This document shows positions 1 to 10,847 of a stretch of DNA of 64,000 nucleotides, one piece after another. The stretch is taken from assembly GCF_005239225.2 (NCBI RefSeq), contig NC_133295.1, positions 7,378,001 through 7,442,000 on the forward strand. Direction: 5' to 3'. Under the pieces are notes generated by a model that saw only the letters and a program-made list of their open reading frames with translations, was not told where the DNA came from and searched no databases. Each line of letters begins with the position of its first letter. The first letter of the stretch is position 1. The stretch is from Populus alba (taxonomy: Eukaryota; Streptophyta; Magnoliopsida; Malpighiales; Salicaceae). Made by a program: the position numbers and the translations under genes.

Positions 1-1547
1 CTGGAATTCATTAAGTGAGGAGTTACCTTTGGAGTGTTGGTCTTTGTTTCAGTTTGTGGAGAAGGAGGGTGTTCCTTCTTTGTACTCAATTCAGTTTCTA
101 TCTCTTCTTCTTCCTCCATCTCAATTTGTTTTAACCTTTTCTCTTCAAGTTCTTTCCCACTTCGCAGCATGATCGCACTAACATTCTCTTTTGGATTCAA
201 TGCTTGGGAGGGCAATTTTCCATTCATTTGTGCTTCCAATTTCCCCATACTTGAAGCTACTTGCCCCATTTGCTTCTCCAAGTTGTGAATACTTGACCTT
301 GTTTCCTGTTGAAAAGACATGACATTTTGTTGCAAAGTCACAGTGTTAGAAGCCAAAGTTTTCATCATCTCACGAAGATCATCATTGGATGAAGACCCCA
401 TAACATTGGAGTTTGTGAATGGAGGGGGCTGTCTTGCTTGATAATTCTGTTGGGATTGAAATCCATTGGGATGGAATTGTCGGCCTTGATTGCCTTGTTG
501 AGGTTGGTTCCCATACCGTAGGTTAGGATGATCTCTCCATCCAGAATTGTACGTGTGGGAAAAAGGATCATACTTACGCTGAGGCTGTCCATTAAATGCT
601 CCATCAACTGCATTAGCTTGTTCAATGTAATCTTCTTGCATTGTTGGGCACATATCTGAAGTATGTCCTTGTAAGGAGCATATGCTACAAGCTTTCACCT
701 GTTGTACATTGCTACAAGCCAAAGAACGCACAAGAGAAGTAAGATCATTAACTTTATTCTCAAGGTTAGAAATACTTACCTCATTTACTCGTTTGTTTGC
801 GAAGTCTCCACGAGTGCCAAACTGTTTTGAGTTGGCTGCCATGTTTGAGATTAATTGGCGTGCAGCCTCAGGTGTCTTATCTACCAATGCCCCTCCACTT
901 GCAGCATCAATGATACTACGGTCAGTAGGTATCAATCCTTCATAGAAATATTGAATGAGCAGCTGATCGGGTATTTGATGATGAGGGCACTGAATACATA
1001 GTTGCTCAAATCTTTCCCAATACTCGGAAAGTGTCTCTCCATAAGATTGTCGAATCCCACATATTTCTTTTCTTATGTTGGCAACTCGAGATGCTGGGAA
1101 ATACTTCTCAAGGAAGATCTTTTTCATGCCATTCCAAGTTCCAATTGAACCTGGGAGAATGGAGAAAAGCCATGCTTTTGCTGCCCCTTTTAAAGAGAAA
1201 GGGAAAGCTTTCAACTTAACCTGTTCTTCATAAACTCCATTCGGTTTCATGCCAACACAAACCATATGGAACTCCTTGAGATGCGTATGAGGATCTTCTC
1301 CTGCAAGACCATTAAATGTTGGTAGCAAATGTATAAAACCAGATTTGAGCTCAAAGTTTACACTATTGTCGATGTTTATGCACAATGGCTGATTTTCCAT
1401 GTTAGGAGCAGCAAGCTCCTTGAGTGTTTGTTGTCGTGCATTAGCCATGGTGTTGAGGCGAGTTTCCTTTCGTAACCTGCGTAAAGTTTTTTCTATTTCG
1501 AGATCTAACTGCACTTGACTTTGATTAGTAGAACGGGTTATTGGCAT
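1..1547 (-). CDS. Family A retrotransposon gag (partial, runs off left edge)
   Basis: Gag polyprotein of a Ty3/gypsy (Athila-like) retrotransposon, forming the particle that packages element RNA. Reading the minus strand from the ATG at 1547 I see no stop before the window edge, about 515 codons. The retrotransposon gag domain (phrases such as LKAFPFSLKGAAKAW and EKYFPASRVANIRKE) is followed by a CCHC zinc knuckle, C-x2-C-x4-H-x4-C (CSICSLQGHTSDMC), then a Q/N/P-rich stretch and an MLRSGKEL motif like the ITLRSGK of family B near the gag-protease border. The ATG lies about 370 bp from the primer site, and the same start is used by the right-hand copy at 63718. Unlike the family B copies it looks undamaged, suggesting a recent insertion. 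Confidence 0.88.
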   Translation of the reverse strand, partial: MPITRSTNQSQVQLDLEIEKTLRRLRKETRLNTMANARQQTLKELAAPNMENQPLCINIDNSVNFELKSGFIHLLPTFNGLAGEDPHTHLKEFHMVCVGMKPNGVYEEQVKLKAFPFSLKGAAKAWLFSILPGSIGTWNGMKKIFLEKYFPASRVANIRKEICGIRQSYGETLSEYWERFEQLCIQCPHHQIPDQLLIQYFYEGLIPTDRSIIDAASGGALVDKTPEAARQLISNMAANSKQFGTRGDFANKRVNEVSISNLENKVNDLTSLVRSLACSNVQQVKACSICSLQGHTSDMCPTMQEDYIEQANAVDGAFNGQPQRKYDPFSHTYNSGWRDHPNLRYGNQPQQGNQGRQFHPNGFQSQQNYQARQPPPFTNSNVMGSSSNDDLREMMKTLASNTVTLQQNVMSFQQETRSSIHNLEKQMGQVASSMGKLEAQMNGKLPSQALNPKENVSAIMLRSGKELEEKRLKQIEMEEEEEIETELSTKKEHPPSPQTETKTNTPKVTPHLMNS

Positions 1548-1914
1548 AAAGCATCAAGAAAACTCAAAAGAAACCAACCACGCAAGAGATCGAAAACAAT
1601 GCAAATTGTACGAAAATCTTACGTTAGAAAACTAAAACTGCCTAAAAACCCTAGAAAAAAGCGGAATTTGGCCTTGATAGAGCGGGGCTAGTGGTGCACC
1701 ACTAGTTCTGTTTAGAACGTCGTTTTCCTTCAAAAAACAAAAGGTCGAAACCTAATTCCATCAAAAAATCTGTTTTGAACAGTACCGTTGCCGCAAGTGA
1801 ACAGTACCGCCGCAAGCAAAAATTATGTTTCTCTTTTTTTTTTTCAGAAATATAAATAACAATCACAGCAACTAAAAATAACAGTAAAAACACAAGAATC
1901 AACTAAAATTACAT
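1548..1914 (-). other. Family A 5' leader between primer site and gag
   Basis: Untranslated leader of the left family A element, about 370 bp. Its sequence is nearly the same as the leader at 63350-63717 of the right-hand copy in the opposite orientation. It would contain packaging signals by analogy with other retroelements, but I recognise no specific motif. Short ORFs here are not supported. Confidence 0.7.
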
Positions 1915-1932
1915 TCCCCGGCAACGGCGCCA
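1915..1932 (-). promoter_or_regulatory. Primer-binding site, tRNA-Asp type (family A, left copy)
   Basis: On the minus strand it reads TGGCGCCGTTGCCGGGGA, complementary to the 3' end of plant tRNA-Asp(GTC). It begins five bases after the end of the LTR. This primes minus-strand cDNA synthesis and fixes element orientation. Confidence 0.9.
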
Positions 1933-1937
1933 AAATT

Positions 1938-3557
1938 TGTTGCGATGTCGTGGTCGCACAAATTAAATACCCTAGCTTCAAACACAACACACAAGATAAT
2001 ATAGAGCAAGCAAGGGGTCGATCCCACGAGGAACATTTAGTTCATATTTTTATGCTATACGTTATGCAATTTAGGGGGGTTGGATGTTATATAGGCTAAA
2101 GAAAAAATAAAACAAAAAACTATCAAACAAAATTTAATAAGATCAGAAAATTATCAAGAGAACAAACATTGGTCGCAATCACACATCCACCTATAGAAAT
2201 CAGAACTGATCCTTGAAATGAAATTCCAGTTTATATTCTGAATTTTTATCTTTTCTTAACGTTGGTTAATTAACGGATCCGCCGTATAACTAACCCTAAC
2301 CAACAAATAATCACAGTGTCCGCACTAATGATTTAATCCAATGGCAACCTTAAGATCTAGATAAATTCATTATCTTAACAACTAAGTTGTCTGCTTATGT
2401 TGCTTTGATCGAATGTTCTCCCTAAGATTAATAACGTAGATCCGCTACAATTATTAAACTCAGTTGCTTCACAAGTTCATATACCACAACTCCGGTTTTG
2501 ATATCAAACTTAGCAATAAATTGTCTATAATAATAACTTAGAGTCCGCTCTAGCAATTAAAATAAACAATCATAGGAAAAATAAGCATAGGAGAACAAAA
2601 ATATTCATCATATAAACTGAAAAGAAAAGGTAGAATAGATCTCACAGTTCTTGAAATCCGAAGGTTTCTGTGTCCTTGCAACCAAGAAAATGAGTTTAGC
2701 CTTGCATGTTTATTGAACAACTAATCAAAAAGATGGAAGAATGCATGATTTAGGGTTTCTTAGAGTAAGGGGGCGTTTTTCTCCTCTTGGGTGGCTGCCC
2801 CCCTTCTCTTCTCTCATTCTTTTTATACGCTAGGAAACCCTAATCTCTATTTTACAAAATAGTCCTCCCTTAAGTAGAAAATTTACATTTAAGTAGTTCA
2901 ATAACTATTTTCCTAAGAAAGGAGAAATAACTTTGCATGAAATCTTCAAGCTTTGACTTAGAGGACCTACATTGCTGAAATAAAAACTTGGATGTCGGTT
3001 TAGATGCTTCGGAACGTAATCTGGACTCGTTTCTTCACGAAACCTGTTTGCTGGCAGAATTCAGTTGTCATCTTTGAAAAATAATATCTCCCTCATATGA
3101 CATCGTTTTTGGCTTAAATTTGGAGCGTTTATAGACCTTTGAGTCAGGAATCCAAAACAATTGAGTTTGCATCACTTGGAGTTTTGTAGCTCTAGATATT
3201 CAAGTCGGACTGACCGAAGGTCAACATTGGCAGATTGCGAGATTTGACTTTGAAAGCTGTGATTTCCATGCTCTTCCTTATTTTATTGTCTTGCCTTATA
3301 TTTCCAGAAAGGTATGGATGTTAGCTTTTTAATGCCACTGGAATCACTTCATTTCGACCTTTAGAGCTCACGTTCTGTACAAAACATCGACTGAACGTCA
3401 AATCTGCCAATTACCTTCAATTTACTCCTTTTTGCATCTTTCATCCAAAAGTACCTTCAAAACATAAAACAAAGAATATCAAGGCATTTTATATATAAAA
3501 CATAGGCAAAACACTAGTTAAATGTGGGTGAAACTATCGAATAATATGATTGCATCA
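1938..3557 (-). mobile_element. 5' LTR of left family A element
   Basis: 1620-bp LTR on the minus strand, beginning TGATGCAATC at 3557 and ending CATCGCAACA at 1938, with TG...CA termini. It has the same length as the LTR at 61707-63326 in inverted orientation and reads nearly the same throughout. The outer end abuts the 107-bp satellite, so this copy inserted into the satellite array. The partner LTR lies left of the window, so no target duplication can be checked. Confidence 0.9.
2820..2827 (-). promoter_or_regulatory. LTR TATA box (family A, left copy)
   Basis: Minus-strand TATAAAAA, at the same LTR position as in the copies at 62437 and 53070. Likely core promoter of the element. Confidence 0.6.
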
Positions 3558-4669
3558 GTCAGCTTCGAAAAACTATTTCAGTGATGATTTCTGAGGGGGC
3601 ACCGACGCAGTTTTCATTGACTTTTTCTAAGACAAAAGTGGCTGTGTGGTCAGACGAATCCATACGTCAGCTCTGGAAAACAATTTCGGTGATGATTTCT
3701 CATAGGGTTGTGACTCAGTTTTCCTTGACTTTTTCTGAGATAACAGTGGCTGCGTGTGTTGTGGAATCCATGCAGCACCTCTGGAAACAATTTCGGTGAT
3801 GCTTTCTGAGTTGGAAACGACTCAATTTTTGTTGACTCTTTTCAGTCAACAAGGGCTGGGTGCGCTGTCGAATCCATGTGTCAGCTCTGGAAACCGTTTT
3901 GGTGATGATTTCTGAGTGGGCAGCAACGCACGTTTCCTTGACTCTTTTTGAATCTACAGGGGTTGTGTGGGCGGACGAATCCATGCGTCACCTTCAAAAA
4001 ACTATTTCAGTGATGATTTTTGAATGGGCAATGATGTAGTTTTCATTTACTCTTTCCGAGACAAATATGGCTCTGTGCAGTGTCGAATCCATGAGTCAGC
4101 TCTAGAAACACTTCCGGTAAGGATTTCATAGTGGGCAGCGACGCAGTTTTCCTTGACTCTTTATGAGTTGACACTAGGTGTGTGGCCTGACAAATCCATG
4201 CGACAGCTTCGGAAAACTATTTCAGTGATGATTTATGAGTGGGCAGCGACGCAGTTTTCATGCACTCTTTTTGACACAAAAGTGGACGTGTGCGGTGTCG
4301 AATCCACGAGTCAGCTCTGGAAACAATTTCGATGAGGATTTCTGAGTGGGCAGCGACGCAGTTTTCATGCACTCTTTTTGAGACAAAAGTGGACGTGTGC
4401 GGTGTCGAATCCACGAGTCAGCTCTGGAAACAATTTCGATGAGGATTTCTGAGTGGGCACCAACACACTTTTCCATGACTCTTTCAAAGTCAACAGGGGC
4501 TGTGTTGCTTTCAAATCCATGCGTCCCCTATGGAAACAGTTTCGGTGATGATTTCTGAGGGGGCAGCGACGCACGTTTTCTTGGCTCTTTTTAAGTCTAT
4601 AAGGGCTATCTGCACTGTCGAATCCATACGTATGCTCTGGAAAACGTTTCGGTGATGATTTCTGATTGG

Positions 4670-4904
4670 GCATCGATGCATGTTTCCTTGACACTTACTG
4701 AATCTACAGGGGTTTTGGTGGGCTGACGAATCCATGCGTCAGCTTCGAGCATCGATGCAAGTTTCCTTGACACTTGCTGAATCTACATGGTTTTTGTGGG
4801 CTGACGAATCCATGCGTCAGCTTCGAGCATCGATGCAAGTTTCCTTGACACTTGCTGAATCTACATGGTTTTTGTGGGCTGACGAATCCATGCGTCAGCT
4901 TTGA
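4670..4904. repeat. Three shortened 78-bp satellite units
   Basis: Within block 1, three consecutive units starting at 4670, 4749 and 4827 repeat every 78-79 bp because a segment of the 107-bp monomer is missing between TCAGCTTCGA and GCATCGATGCA. The last two are almost identical, showing local amplification of a deletion variant. Confidence 0.8.
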
Positions 4905-7900
4905 AAAACTATTTCGGTGATGATTTCTCATAGGGTTGTGACTCAGTTTTCCTTGACTTTTTCTGAGATAACAGTGGCTGTGTGCGGTGTCGAATCCATG
5001 CAACATCTCTAGAAACAATTTCAGTGACGCTTTCTGAGTTGGAAACGACCCAATTTTTGTTATTTTGTTCGAGCCAATTGGGGTTGTGTGCGCTGTCGAA
5101 TCCATGCCTTAGCTTTGGAAACAGTTTTGGTGATGATTTCTACATGGCCATCGATCGAGTTTTCCTTTACTTTTTCTGAGTCAATAGGGGCTGTGTGGGC
5201 AGACGATTCCATGTGACAGCTATGGAAACAATTTCGGTGATGATTTCTGAGTGGGCAGCGACCGAGTTTTCCTTGACTCTTTTTGAGTCAATAAGGGTTG
5301 TGTGGGCAGACAAATCCATGCGTCAGCTCTGGAAAACAATTTTGGTGATGATTTTTTCACTAGGCAGCGACTTAGTTTTCCTTGATTCTTTCTAAGACAA
5401 CACTGGCTATGTGCGATGTTGAATCCATGCAACATCTCTCGAAACAATTTCAGTGATGCTTTCTGAGTTGGAAATGACCCAGTTTTTATTGTTTCGTTTG
5501 AGTCAATAGGGATGTGTGCGCTATCGAATCCATGCCTCAGCTCTTGAAACAGTTTCAGTGATGATTTCTGAGTGCGCAGCGACCGAGTTTTCCTTAACTC
5601 TTTCTGAGTCAACAATGGCTGTGTGGGCAGACAAATCCATGCTTCAGCTCTGTAAAACAATTTCGGTGATGATTTTTTCACTAGCCAGCGACTCAGTTTT
5701 CCTTGATTCTTTCTGAGACAACACTGGCTGTGTGCGACGTCGAATCCATGCAACATCTCTCAAAACAATTTCAATGATGCTTTCTGAGTTGGAAACGACG
5801 CAATTTTTGTTCTTTTGGTGAGTCAATAGTGGCTGTATGTGCAGACGAATCCATGCGTCAGCTCTGGAAAAGAGTTTCGGTGATGGTTTTCTGAGTGCGC
5901 ATAGACTGAGTTTTCCTTGACCTTTTCTGAGTCTCCAAGGGTGTGTGTGTAGACGAATCCATGCGTCAGCTCTGGAAACAGTTTTCTTGATTCTTTCTAA
6001 GACAATAATGGCTGTGTGCGATGTCGTATCCATGCAACATCTCTAGAAACAATTTTTATGATGCTGAGTGTGCATCGATCAAGTTTTCCTCGACTTTTTC
6101 TGAGTCAACAGGGGCTGTGTGGGCAGACGAATCCATGCTTCAACTCTGGAAACTGTTTCGGTGATGATTACTGACTAGGCATCGATCATGTTTTCCTTGA
6201 CTTTTTATGAGTTAGCAGGGGCTGTGTGCGTAGACGAATCCATGCGTCAGCTATGGAAAACAGTTTTGGTGATGATTTTCTGACTAGGCAACGACTCAGT
6301 TTTCCTTTATTCTTTATGAGACAAGAGTGGCTATGTGGGATGTCGAATCCATGCAACATCTCTCGAAACAATTTCAGTGATGCTTTCTGAGTTGGAAACA
6401 ACCCAGTTTTTGTTGTTTCGTTTGAGTCAATAGGGGATGTGTGCACTGTCGAATCCATGCCTCAGCTCTGGGAACAGTTTCAGTGATGATTTCTGAGTTC
6501 GCAACCACCGAGTTTTCCTTGACTCTTTCTAAGTCAACAAGGGCTGTGTAGGCAGACAAATCCATGCATCAGCTCTGGCAAACAATTTCGGTGATGATTT
6601 TTTCACTTAGCAGCGACTCAGTTTTCCTTGATTCTTTCTGAGACAACGCTGGCTGTGTACGATGTTGAATCCATGGAACATCTCCCGAAACAATTTCAGT
6701 GATGCTTTCTGAGTTCGAAACGACCTAGTTTTTGTTCTTTCGTTTGAGTCACCAGGGGCTGTATGGGCAAACGAATCCATGCGTCAGCTTTGGAAACGTT
6801 TTCGGTGATGATTTTCTTACAAGGCATTGACTCATTTTTCTTGATTCTTTCTGAGACAATAGTGGATGTCTGCGATGTTGAATCCATGCAACATCTCTGC
6901 AAACAATTTCAGTAATGCTTTTCTGAGTTGGAAACGACCCAATTTTTGTTGTTTCGTTTGAGTCAATAGAGGCTGTGTGTTTTTTCGAATGCATGCGTTA
7001 GCACTGGAAAACAATTTCGGTGATGATTTTCTCATTGGGCATCGACTCATTTTTCTTGATTCTTTCTGAGACTATAGTGGCTATGTCCGATGTCGAATCC
7101 ATGGAACATCTCTGGAAACAATTTCAGTGACGCTTTCTAAGGTGGAAACGACCCAGTTTTTGTTGTTTTGTTTGAGTCAGGTGGGGTTGTGTGCACTGTT
7201 GAATCCATGCGTCAGCTCTGGAAATAGTTTTGGTCATGATTTCTGAGTGGGCATCGACCGAGTTTTTCTTGACTTTTTTCTAAGTCAACAGGGGCTATGT
7301 TGGCAGACGAATCCATGCGTCAGCTTTGGAAACAGTTTCGATGATGATTTATAAGTGGGCAGCGACCGAGTTTTCATTGACTCTTTCCGAGTCAATAAGG
7401 GGTGTGTGGACAGATAAATCCATGCGTCGGCTCTGGAAACGGTTTAGGTGATGATTTTCTGACTGGGCATCGACTCATTTTTATTGATTCTTTCCAAGAC
7501 AACAGTGACTGTGTGCGATGTCGAATCCATGCAACATCTCTGGAAATAATTTTAGTGATGCTTTCTGAGTTGGAAACGACCTAGTTTTTGCTGTTTTGTT
7601 TGAGTCAATAGGGGCTGTGAGCGCTGTCGAATCAATGCAAACTCTTTGGAAATAATTTCAGTGATGCTTTCTCAATTGGAAATGACCCAGTTTTTTTGTT
7701 TCGTTTAAGTCATTTGGGGCTGTGAGCGCTGTCGAATACATACGTCAGCTCTGGAAATAGTTTCAGTGATGATTTCTGAGTGGGCATCGACCGAGGTTTC
7801 CTTGACTTTTTCTGAGTCAATAAGTGCTGTGTGGGCAGACGTATCCATGCTTCAGCTCTGGAAACAGTTTCAGTGATGATTTCTACGTGGGCAGCGACCG

Positions 7901-8214
7901 AGTTTTCCTTGACTCTTTCTGAGTGAACAAGGGGTGTGTGGGCAGATAAATCCATGCGTTAGCTCTGGAAACGGTTTCGGTGATGATTTTCTGACTGGGC
8001 ATCAACTTATTTTTCTTGATTCTTTTTGAGATAACAGTGGCTGTGTGCGATGTCGAATCCATGCAACATCTCTAGAAACAATTTCAGTGATGCTTTCTGA
8101 GTTGGAAACAACCCATTTTTTTGTTGTTTCGTTTGAGTCAATAGGGGATGTGTGGGCAGATGAATCCATGTGTCAGTTTTGGAAACAGTTTCGGTGATGA
8201 TTTCTGAGTGGGCA

Positions 8215-8219
8215 GCGAC
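8215..8219. repeat. Target site duplication of B1, left copy
   Basis: GCGAC immediately before the LTR, repeated at 21706-21710 after the terminal LTR. Restoring the two sides gives an uninterrupted satellite unit (GGGCAGCGACCGAG). Confidence 0.85.
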
Positions 8220-8892
8220 TGATTAGTACTTAAAAGTGCATGTTTATCAAGGTTTTATATCATCATTGTGTACTTAAAGTATCAATAACTCCTTAACTAA
8301 AGCATGTTTTATAATAACAAGTCTAATACTATAAGATACCTTAATATATGGTAAATGTTCATCTTAAATGCAGGCCTATCACATAAATCAAAGGATTGAT
8401 TGATGAATTCAACTACTAAAATTTTGAAGATAAAGAAGGGTGAAGCTTAGAAAAGAGATGTTGGTGTAGTTTAAAGTGGAACACTATTCGGTAATTGAGT
8501 CATATCTCAAGTTCTATATGTCCAAATGATCTCAAATTTTTACACAGATTTGTTAAGATATAGGTCTACAACTTTCATGTGGACACCAAGATCTAAGAAG
8601 GCGTTTTCAAGTCCAAATTATAGCAACAACGGAGAAGTCTGAATCTGTCCTGTAGCCCAGACATTGTTCAGTGTTCAGCCCATATCTTGAGTTCTAGAAG
8701 TCTAAATGACCTCAACTTTTTTTTCCTGGAAAGCTAAGAGAATTTCCTAGAACTTTCATGGTACATATGGTTCCAGTTCTAATGTTAACAATGATGTTTT
8801 ATTCAAACAAGAAGATAAGGATTTTTACCAAGTCAAGATATGGCCATCCACTCAACAATTATTCGTCAAATCAATAGTTTCAAATTTTGGCC

Positions 8893-8900
8893 TATAAAAG
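8893..8900 (+). promoter_or_regulatory. LTR TATA box (B1)
   Basis: TATAAAAG within TTTTGGCCTATAAAAGGAGG, conserved at the same position in every family B LTR that spans it (17184, 24262, 40618; minus strand 42844-42851 and 54652-54659). In the LTR at 19855 it has become GATAAAAG (20524). Confidence 0.7.
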
Positions 8901-9474
8901 GAGGCATTTGCCATGCATTTAGGCATATTGGTGTTGAGATCAAGATCATGCTCTTGCTCTCTTTCTTTGTATTTTGTAATGTTTAAGTTTTATTTGATGT
9001 TATATTAATCTCTTGTTTATGCTCTTCATTTCCTTTCCTTTATTTGTATAATTATGTTCTTATCTTGTTTATTTATGTTTCTTTCTTTCATTATGTTTCG
9101 TTAAATCTATTATGTCAAGGTGAAAATGGTACACTAATGGTGTAAAAATAAGTATAGTATAAACTCAACATGGACTTTAATGCTTGATATTAACATGTTT
9201 TATATTTGTTATCTTGTTCACTTTTAATACTTTGCTTGTTAAAGGGTTAATCTAGATTTATGTTGTATAACACTTTGTACAACAAATACTTGGCACCTTC
9301 ATAGCCATACTGTATGGTATAATTGACACCTGAGCTATGAAACGAACTTGATTTGTTGTTAATTTAAGTTATAATCATGAATGCCTGACAACATTTACAA
9401 GTATTAGCATTAATCGAATGAGATAACTAATGTAATCATGTTAACAATTTATAATCTGATTGGAACCTCCTTCA

Positions 9475-9633
9475 TGTGTGGTTTCCAAGTTGAGTAGTAA
9501 GAGTTTATACTATACTTGTTTGAAATACCATTAGTGGATCCTCCAAGCTTGACATTTGTTTTTATCATTGTTTAATCTTTACATTAATCTTCCATCTCAA
9601 AGCTCTCATTAACTTCTTCCTCTTCTTCTTTAT

Positions 9634-9697
<64 letters not shown>

Positions 9698-10540
9698 TAC
9701 ATTCTAGTTATATTTTATGTACATTAAGTATGCTCTGTGTTTGATCAAAAGGATCCTGACATTATTGGTCTTGCCTTGTTCATTCACATCAGAAATCTGT
9801 TTATATTATATAATATATATATATATATTTGATCTTTTCATAAAATCAGTATATAGGCTGGAAACCAGTGACCTGATCTTTTAGATCATTCTCAGGTATA
9901 ACAATGCCACGTACTAAGTATTATTACTATTACTATTATTGTTATTAATGTTGTATTGTTATTTATAATTTATACAATTAACCTTTTTGTGGTTCGTGTG
10001 TGGTTTCCAAGTTCAGTAGTAAGAGTTTATATTATACTTGTTTGAAATACCATTAGTGGATCCTCTAACCTTGACATTTGTTTTTATCATTATTTAATCT
10101 TTACATTAATCTTCCATCTCAAAGCTCTCATTAACTTCTTCCTCTTCTTCTTTATTATTACTACTACTACTACTACTACTAGTATTATTATTATTATTAT
10201 TATTTACATTCTAGTTATATTTTATGTACATTAAGTATGCTCTGTGTTTGATCAAGGATCCTGACATTGTTGGTCTTTCCTTGTTCATTCGCATTAGAAA
10301 TCTGTTTATATTATATAATATATCTCTTCTATCTTTTCATAAAATCAGTATATAAGCTGGAAACCTGTGACCCGATCTTTTAGATCATTCTCAGGTATAA
10401 CAACGCCACATATCGAGTATTATTATTATTATTATTATTACTATTAACATTATTATTACTATTACTATTATTGTTATTATTGCTGTTATTAATGTTGTAT
10501 TGTTATTTATAATTTATACAATTAACCTCTCTGTGGTTCG
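9475..10540 (+). repeat. Tandem duplication of about 522 bp inside B1 5' LTR
   Basis: Two copies of the segment beginning TGTGTGGTTTCC (9475 and 9997), each running through the trinucleotide microsatellite, the GATCCTGACATT segment and the GATCTTTTAGATCATTCTC segment to GTGGTTC. The other family B LTRs have one copy. Confidence 0.85.
9632..9698. repeat. (TAC)n(TAT)n microsatellite in LTR
   Basis: Compound trinucleotide repeat. Arrays of the same kind and different length occupy the same LTR position at 10156-10203, 17925-18022, 21273-21333 and, on the other strand, 41840-41953. Confidence 0.85.
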
Positions 10541-10623
10541 ACCCCGGTCTTGCCGGGTTATTTATTACTTCGACACTTCTGCACTTGGGAGAAGACATCA
10601 AGCTTTTGGTTGTGTCAAGTTTT

Positions 10624-10641
10624 TGGCGTTGTTGTCGAGAA
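10624..10641 (+). promoter_or_regulatory. Decayed primer-binding site of B1
   Basis: TGGCGTTGTTGTCGAGAA, a mutated version of the tRNA-Asp site seen intact at 25143; most changes are transitions. B1 could no longer prime efficiently. Confidence 0.7.
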
Positions 10642-10847
10642 GGTAAATTTTTGTACAAATTATAGTATTTATGTTGTCTTCTCTTTTAACTTTTCACTTT
10701 TCTTGTATCTAACTTTGTTTCTTTTGTTTTGTTTCCTTTTCTTTTGTTTTCTTCTTCCTTTTATTCTCTTTCTACACGTGCATGAGTGTTTGGTCACGTA
10801 CATTAAGTGGTAGACTTTGTAGGATATCCTCATCATTTTTAGAAAAT

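Larger units (their letters stand above)
3558..8219. repeat. 107-bp satellite-like tandem array, block 1
   Basis: Head-to-tail repeat with a unit of about 107 bp (for example 4310 to 4417). A typical unit contains CAGCTCTGGAAACA, TTTCGGTGATGATTTCTGAG, GGGCAGCGAC, CAGTTTTCCTTGACTC and GTCGAATCCATGC. Diverged unit types alternate: a GTCAGCTCTGG type and a CAACATCTCTGG type with TTGGAAACGACC. Successive CAACATCTC units fall about 214, 321, 428 or 535 bp apart, multiples of 107, so the array has irregular higher-order structure. Minus-strand ORFs here only mirror the repeat. Interrupted by A-left on the left and B1 on the right. Confidence 0.9.
8220..10617 (+). mobile_element. B1 5' LTR (enlarged by internal duplication)
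   Basis: LTR with TG...CA termini, 2398 bp, longer than the 1851-bp terminal LTR of the same element because of a tandem duplication of about 522 bp in its 3' part. It carries a TATA box at 8893, trinucleotide microsatellites, and the family U5 end (GGTTCGACCCCGG ... GGTTGTGTCA). Its 5' part matches the 19855 LTR subtype, while its extreme 3' end (CACTTCTGCACTTGGG) resembles the internal LTR at 16510, consistent with a recombinant origin. Confidence 0.85.

Noticed and set aside
3715..8000. Many minus-strand ORFs of 60-180 codons with recurring peptides in the satellite
   Set aside because: They mirror the 107-bp unit, whose length is not a multiple of three, so frames rotate and the peptides are by-products. 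No start context, domain or conservation independent of the repeat.
3558..8219. Hammerhead-ribozyme-like strings (GTGATGA and GAAAC) in satellite units
   Set aside because: The essential C of the CTGATGA core is G or A in the units, and GAAA is not placed after a second stem. No complete core could be assembled on either strand.
10543..10555. GGTTCGACCCC at the LTR end as a polymerase III B box
   Set aside because: Matches the B-box consensus but has no A box 30-60 bp upstream. Kept only as a low-interest note.
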